Made by a program: the position numbers and the translations under genes. A stretch of 8,443 nt of DNA from an uncultured beta proteobacterium (GTDB lineage: Bacteria; Pseudomonadota; Gammaproteobacteria; Burkholderiales; Burkholderiaceae_C). The notes beneath the pieces were generated by a model. The model was not told where the DNA came from and ran no database searches. It saw only the letters and a program-made list of their open reading frames with translations. The first letter of the stretch is position 1. Each line of letters opens with the position of its first letter. The stretch covers positions 1 to 8,443 of the forward strand of contig CAIYQF010000085.1 of assembly GCA_903928325.1 (NCBI GenBank). Direction: 5' to 3'. Positions 6,315-8,443 of the stretch are shown piece after piece.

Positions 6315-8443
6315 TCAGCCCCGGCGCCAGCCGTGAAAGCGCCGCGCCCAGCGCAGCAAGATCGCTGGCGTGTGCTGGCGCCGCCAAACACCGGCGGCGT
6401 ATTTGTTGGCCTCTGACAAGGTGGGGTAGCTGTGCACCGCGCCCAAGATGGCTGATACGCCCAAGCCCTTGCCCATGGCCAACACCCACTCAGCCAGCAG
6501 CTCCGCGCCCTGGGGCGCAACGATGGTCACACCCAAAATGCGGTCTTTGCCCGGCACCGTGAGCACCTGCACAAAGCCGGTGGGCGGCGGCGCGCCAGCG
6601 CCGCCATTGCACAGCGCGCGGTCCAGGTCGGCCAGGTCGTAGCGGCTGATTTCATAGGCCACGCCCTCGCGCAGTGCCTGCTTTTCGTTCAGGCCCACGC
6701 GCGCCACCTGGGGCTCGACAAAGGTGGCGCTGGGGATGACCCGCTGGTCCACCCGCGTGCGCCGGATGTCGCCAAACAAGGCGTTTACCGTGGCGTACCA
6801 GGCCTGGTGCGCCGCAGCGTGGGTGAACTGGTAGGGCCCGGCCACGTCGCCCGCTGCGTAAATGTTGGGGAATATGGTTTGCAAGTACTCGTTGGTTTGC
6901 ACCGTGTGGTTCACGGCCAGGCCCAGGGCTTCTAGGCCATAGCCGCTCAGGCGCGCTTTGCGGCCCACGGCGCAGACCAAGAGGTCAAACGCCAGCGTGT
7001 GCTGCTGCCCGGCGTGCTCCAGCAGCAGGGTTTTTTCCCGCGCTGCGCCTGTGCCCGCCCAGGCGCAGCGCAGGGCCCGGTGCGCCGTTTTCACCACCAC
7101 GCCGTCGGCTGTGAGCGCCTGCTGCACCATGGCGCAGACCGCGTCGTCTTCACGCTCCAGAACCTGCGGGGCGCTTTCGACCAGGGTGACGGCAGCACCC
7201 AGGCGCGCAAAAGCCTGGGCCAGCTCGCAGCCCACCGGACCGCCGCCCAGCACCGCGATGCGCTGGGGCAGCGCGCTGCACTGCGCGAGCTGATCCCACA
7301 GCGTGTCGCTGGTGGCAAAGCCCACGTCTTGCAACCCCGGCAGATCGGGCACGATGGGTTGGGCGCCTGTGGCAATCACCACGCTGCGGGTGGTGAGGCG
7401 TTGTACGGCACCGTCGGCGCCGCGCACCTCCACGGTCCAGGGGGTAACCAGTGTGGCGTGGCCTTGCAGCACCTGCACGCCCAAGTCGGTGTAGCGCTGC
7501 ACGCTGTCATGCGGGGCGATGCGCGCAATGACCTCGTTCACGCGCCGCATGACAGCGACAAAATCGATCTGCGGCGGGTCGCTCAGCACGCCAAACTGCG
7601 CCGCGTTGCGTACCTGGTGTGCCACTTGCGCGCTTTGTATCAAGGCCTTGCTGGGTACGCAGCCCACGTTCAGGCAGTCGCCGCCCAGGGTGCGGGCTTC
7701 TACCAAAGTGACCTGGGCCTGCGCGGCCGCAGCGATATAGGCTGACACCAAGCCGCCCGCACCCGCGCCAATGACCACCAGATTGCGGTCAAAGCGCCGG
7801 GGCCGCTGGTTGCGCCAGGGCGCCAGTACGCGGCGCTGTTGCCACCACTGAAGCATTCGGCTGCTGGTCCACGGCAGCAGGGCAAACACCGCGCCGAGCG
7901 AGGCCAGTGCGGCCCCCACGTGCGGGGTGAGCACGTCGGCGCTCGACTGCAGGGCCGCCAGCTGTGTGCCCGCCTGGACGAACAAGGCGGTGCTGGCCAG
8001 CATGCCAACTTGGCTGACCGCATAAAAGGTGCGCGCGGGCATACTTGTGAGGCCCATCGCCAGGTTGATGAGGCTAAAGGGCACCAGGGGAATCAGGCGC
8101 AGGCTGAGCAAATACACGGCCCCTTCGCGCGCCAGGCGGGCTTGCATGGCCATCACGCGCGGCCCCATGCGCTCGCGCACCAGGTCGCGCAGCGCGTAGC
8201 GCGCCAGCAAGAACGACAGCGTCGCGCCCAGGCTAGATGCAAAAGACACTAGCACCAAGCCCCAGCCAAATCCCAGCAGCGCACCCCCGGCCAGCGTGAG
8301 TACCGCAATACCGGGCAGGGACAAGGCCGCGCACAGAAGGTAGAGCGCGAAAAAGCTGGCCCGTACCGCCCAGGGCGACTGTATATGCCAGTCCAGCAAA
8401 GCCGCGTGTTGCTGCTGCAGCGCCGACAGATTCAGCACCAGAT
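6315..8443 (-). CDS. TVP38/TMEM64 (VTT) membrane domain fused to FAD-dependent disulfide oxidoreductase, 5' end missing
   Basis: At least 707 residues are present and the frame is still open at the window edge. The GTG at 8436-8438 is probably internal, because family members carry an extra N-terminal segment. Positions below count from that GTG. Residues ~25-190 form a VTT/TVP38 domain: hydrophobic segments, the FASSLGATLSFLLAR motif (66-80), and the re-entrant-like LRLIPLVPFSLINLAMGLT. Residues ~218-700 are a dihydrolipoamide-dehydrogenase/mercuric-reductase-type flavoprotein: GAGAGG (224-229) for FAD, a redox-active disulfide CLNVGC (C255, C260), GGGPVG (398-403) for NAD(P)H, IYAAGDVAG, and the catalytic HSYPTLSE (H669, E676). 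The N-terminal metal-binding domain and the C-terminal Cys pair of true MerA are absent, so mercury is unlikely to be the substrate. It is the first visible gene of the selD cluster. Fusions of this kind are known in databases; the substrate is unknown. An inner-membrane enzyme with a cytosolic flavoprotein is inferred. Confidence 0.9.
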   Translation of the reverse strand, partial: LVLNLSALQQQHAALLDWHIQSPWAVRASFFALYLLCAALSLPGIAVLTLAGGALLGFGWGLVLVSFASSLGATLSFLLARYALRDLVRERMGPRVMAMQARLAREGAVYLLSLRLIPLVPFSLINLAMGLTSMPARTFYAVSQVGMLASTALFVQAGTQLAALQSSADVLTPHVGAALASLGAVFALLPWTSSRMLQWWQQRRVLAPWRNQRPRRFDRNLVVIGAGAGGLVSAYIAAAAQAQVTLVEARTLGGDCLNVGCVPSKALIQSAQVAHQVRNAAQFGVLSDPPQIDFVAVMRRVNEVIARIAPHDSVQRYTDLGVQVLQGHATLVTPWTVEVRGADGAVQRLTTRSVVIATGAQPIVPDLPGLQDVGFATSDTLWDQLAQCSALPQRIAVLGGGPVGCELAQAFARLGAAVTLVESAPQVLEREDDAVCAMVQQALTADGVVVKTAHRALRCAWAGTGAAREKTLLLEHAGQQHTLAFDLLVCAVGRKARLSGYGLEALGLAVNHTVQTNEYLQTIFPNIYAAGDVAGPYQFTHAAAHQAWYATVNALFGDIRRTRVDQRVIPSATFVEPQVARVGLNEKQALREGVAYEISRYDLADLDRALCNGGAGAPPPTGFVQVLTVPGKDRILGVTIVAPQGAELLAEWVLAMGKGLGVSAILGAVHSYPTLSEANKYAAGVWRRQHTPAILLRWARRFHGWRRG

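Noticed and set aside
6287..6520. Extension of the FAD-SelD frame upstream by 78 codons into the preceding gene
   Set aside because: The extra sequence is Trp/Arg/Cys-rich with no family similarity and lies in the out-of-frame shadow of the VTT-flavoprotein gene; the ATG at 6286 starts just before the GGGHSH fold.
6315..8443. Mercuric reductase (MerA) assignment
   Set aside because: The CxxxxC disulfide and HxxP...E active site are shared by the whole family, but the C-terminal Cys pair and the N-terminal metal-binding domain of MerA are missing and no mer genes are nearby.

Overview
All genes in this window are on the minus strand, so the biological order runs from high to low coordinates. 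The sequence is GC-rich bacterial DNA. The GroES and GroEL sequences, the perfect CIRCE operator and the protein families suggest a betaproteobacterium, probably Comamonadaceae (Rhodoferax/Acidovorax-like). That placement is inferred from sequence feel, not from a search.

The first block (8443 to 797) is a tightly packed run of four genes that looks like one transcription unit. It starts with a protein fusing a TVP38/TMEM64 (VTT) membrane domain to a dihydrolipoamide-dehydrogenase/mercuric-reductase-like flavoprotein; its 5' end lies outside the window. After 28 bp comes a fusion of an NDH-2-like FAD oxidoreductase with selenophosphate synthetase (SelD). This SelD reading frame is interrupted by an in-frame TAG at 4574-4576, placed between the two halves of the SelD fold, while all visible motifs on both sides remain intact. 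After 4 bp comes a 378-aa protein related to the FAD half of the SelD fusion, but it has lost the C-terminal FAD-binding GD motif. The last gene, about 32 bp further on, encodes a YhgE/Pip-type membrane protein of the ABC-2 permease group.

The second block (796 to 1) is the groESL heat-shock operon: a sigma70-like promoter, a perfect CIRCE operator for the HrcA repressor, groES, and the first 81 codons of groEL.

Functional reading: SelD makes selenophosphate from selenide and ATP. The two redox flavoproteins and the VTT membrane domain beside it suggest a module for taking up or reducing a selenium compound and passing selenide to SelD. No selA, selB or selU/mnmH lies in the window, so the end use of the selenophosphate cannot be seen. 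No gene-free stretch exceeds 300 bp; the longest is 617-796, which holds the groESL regulatory region.
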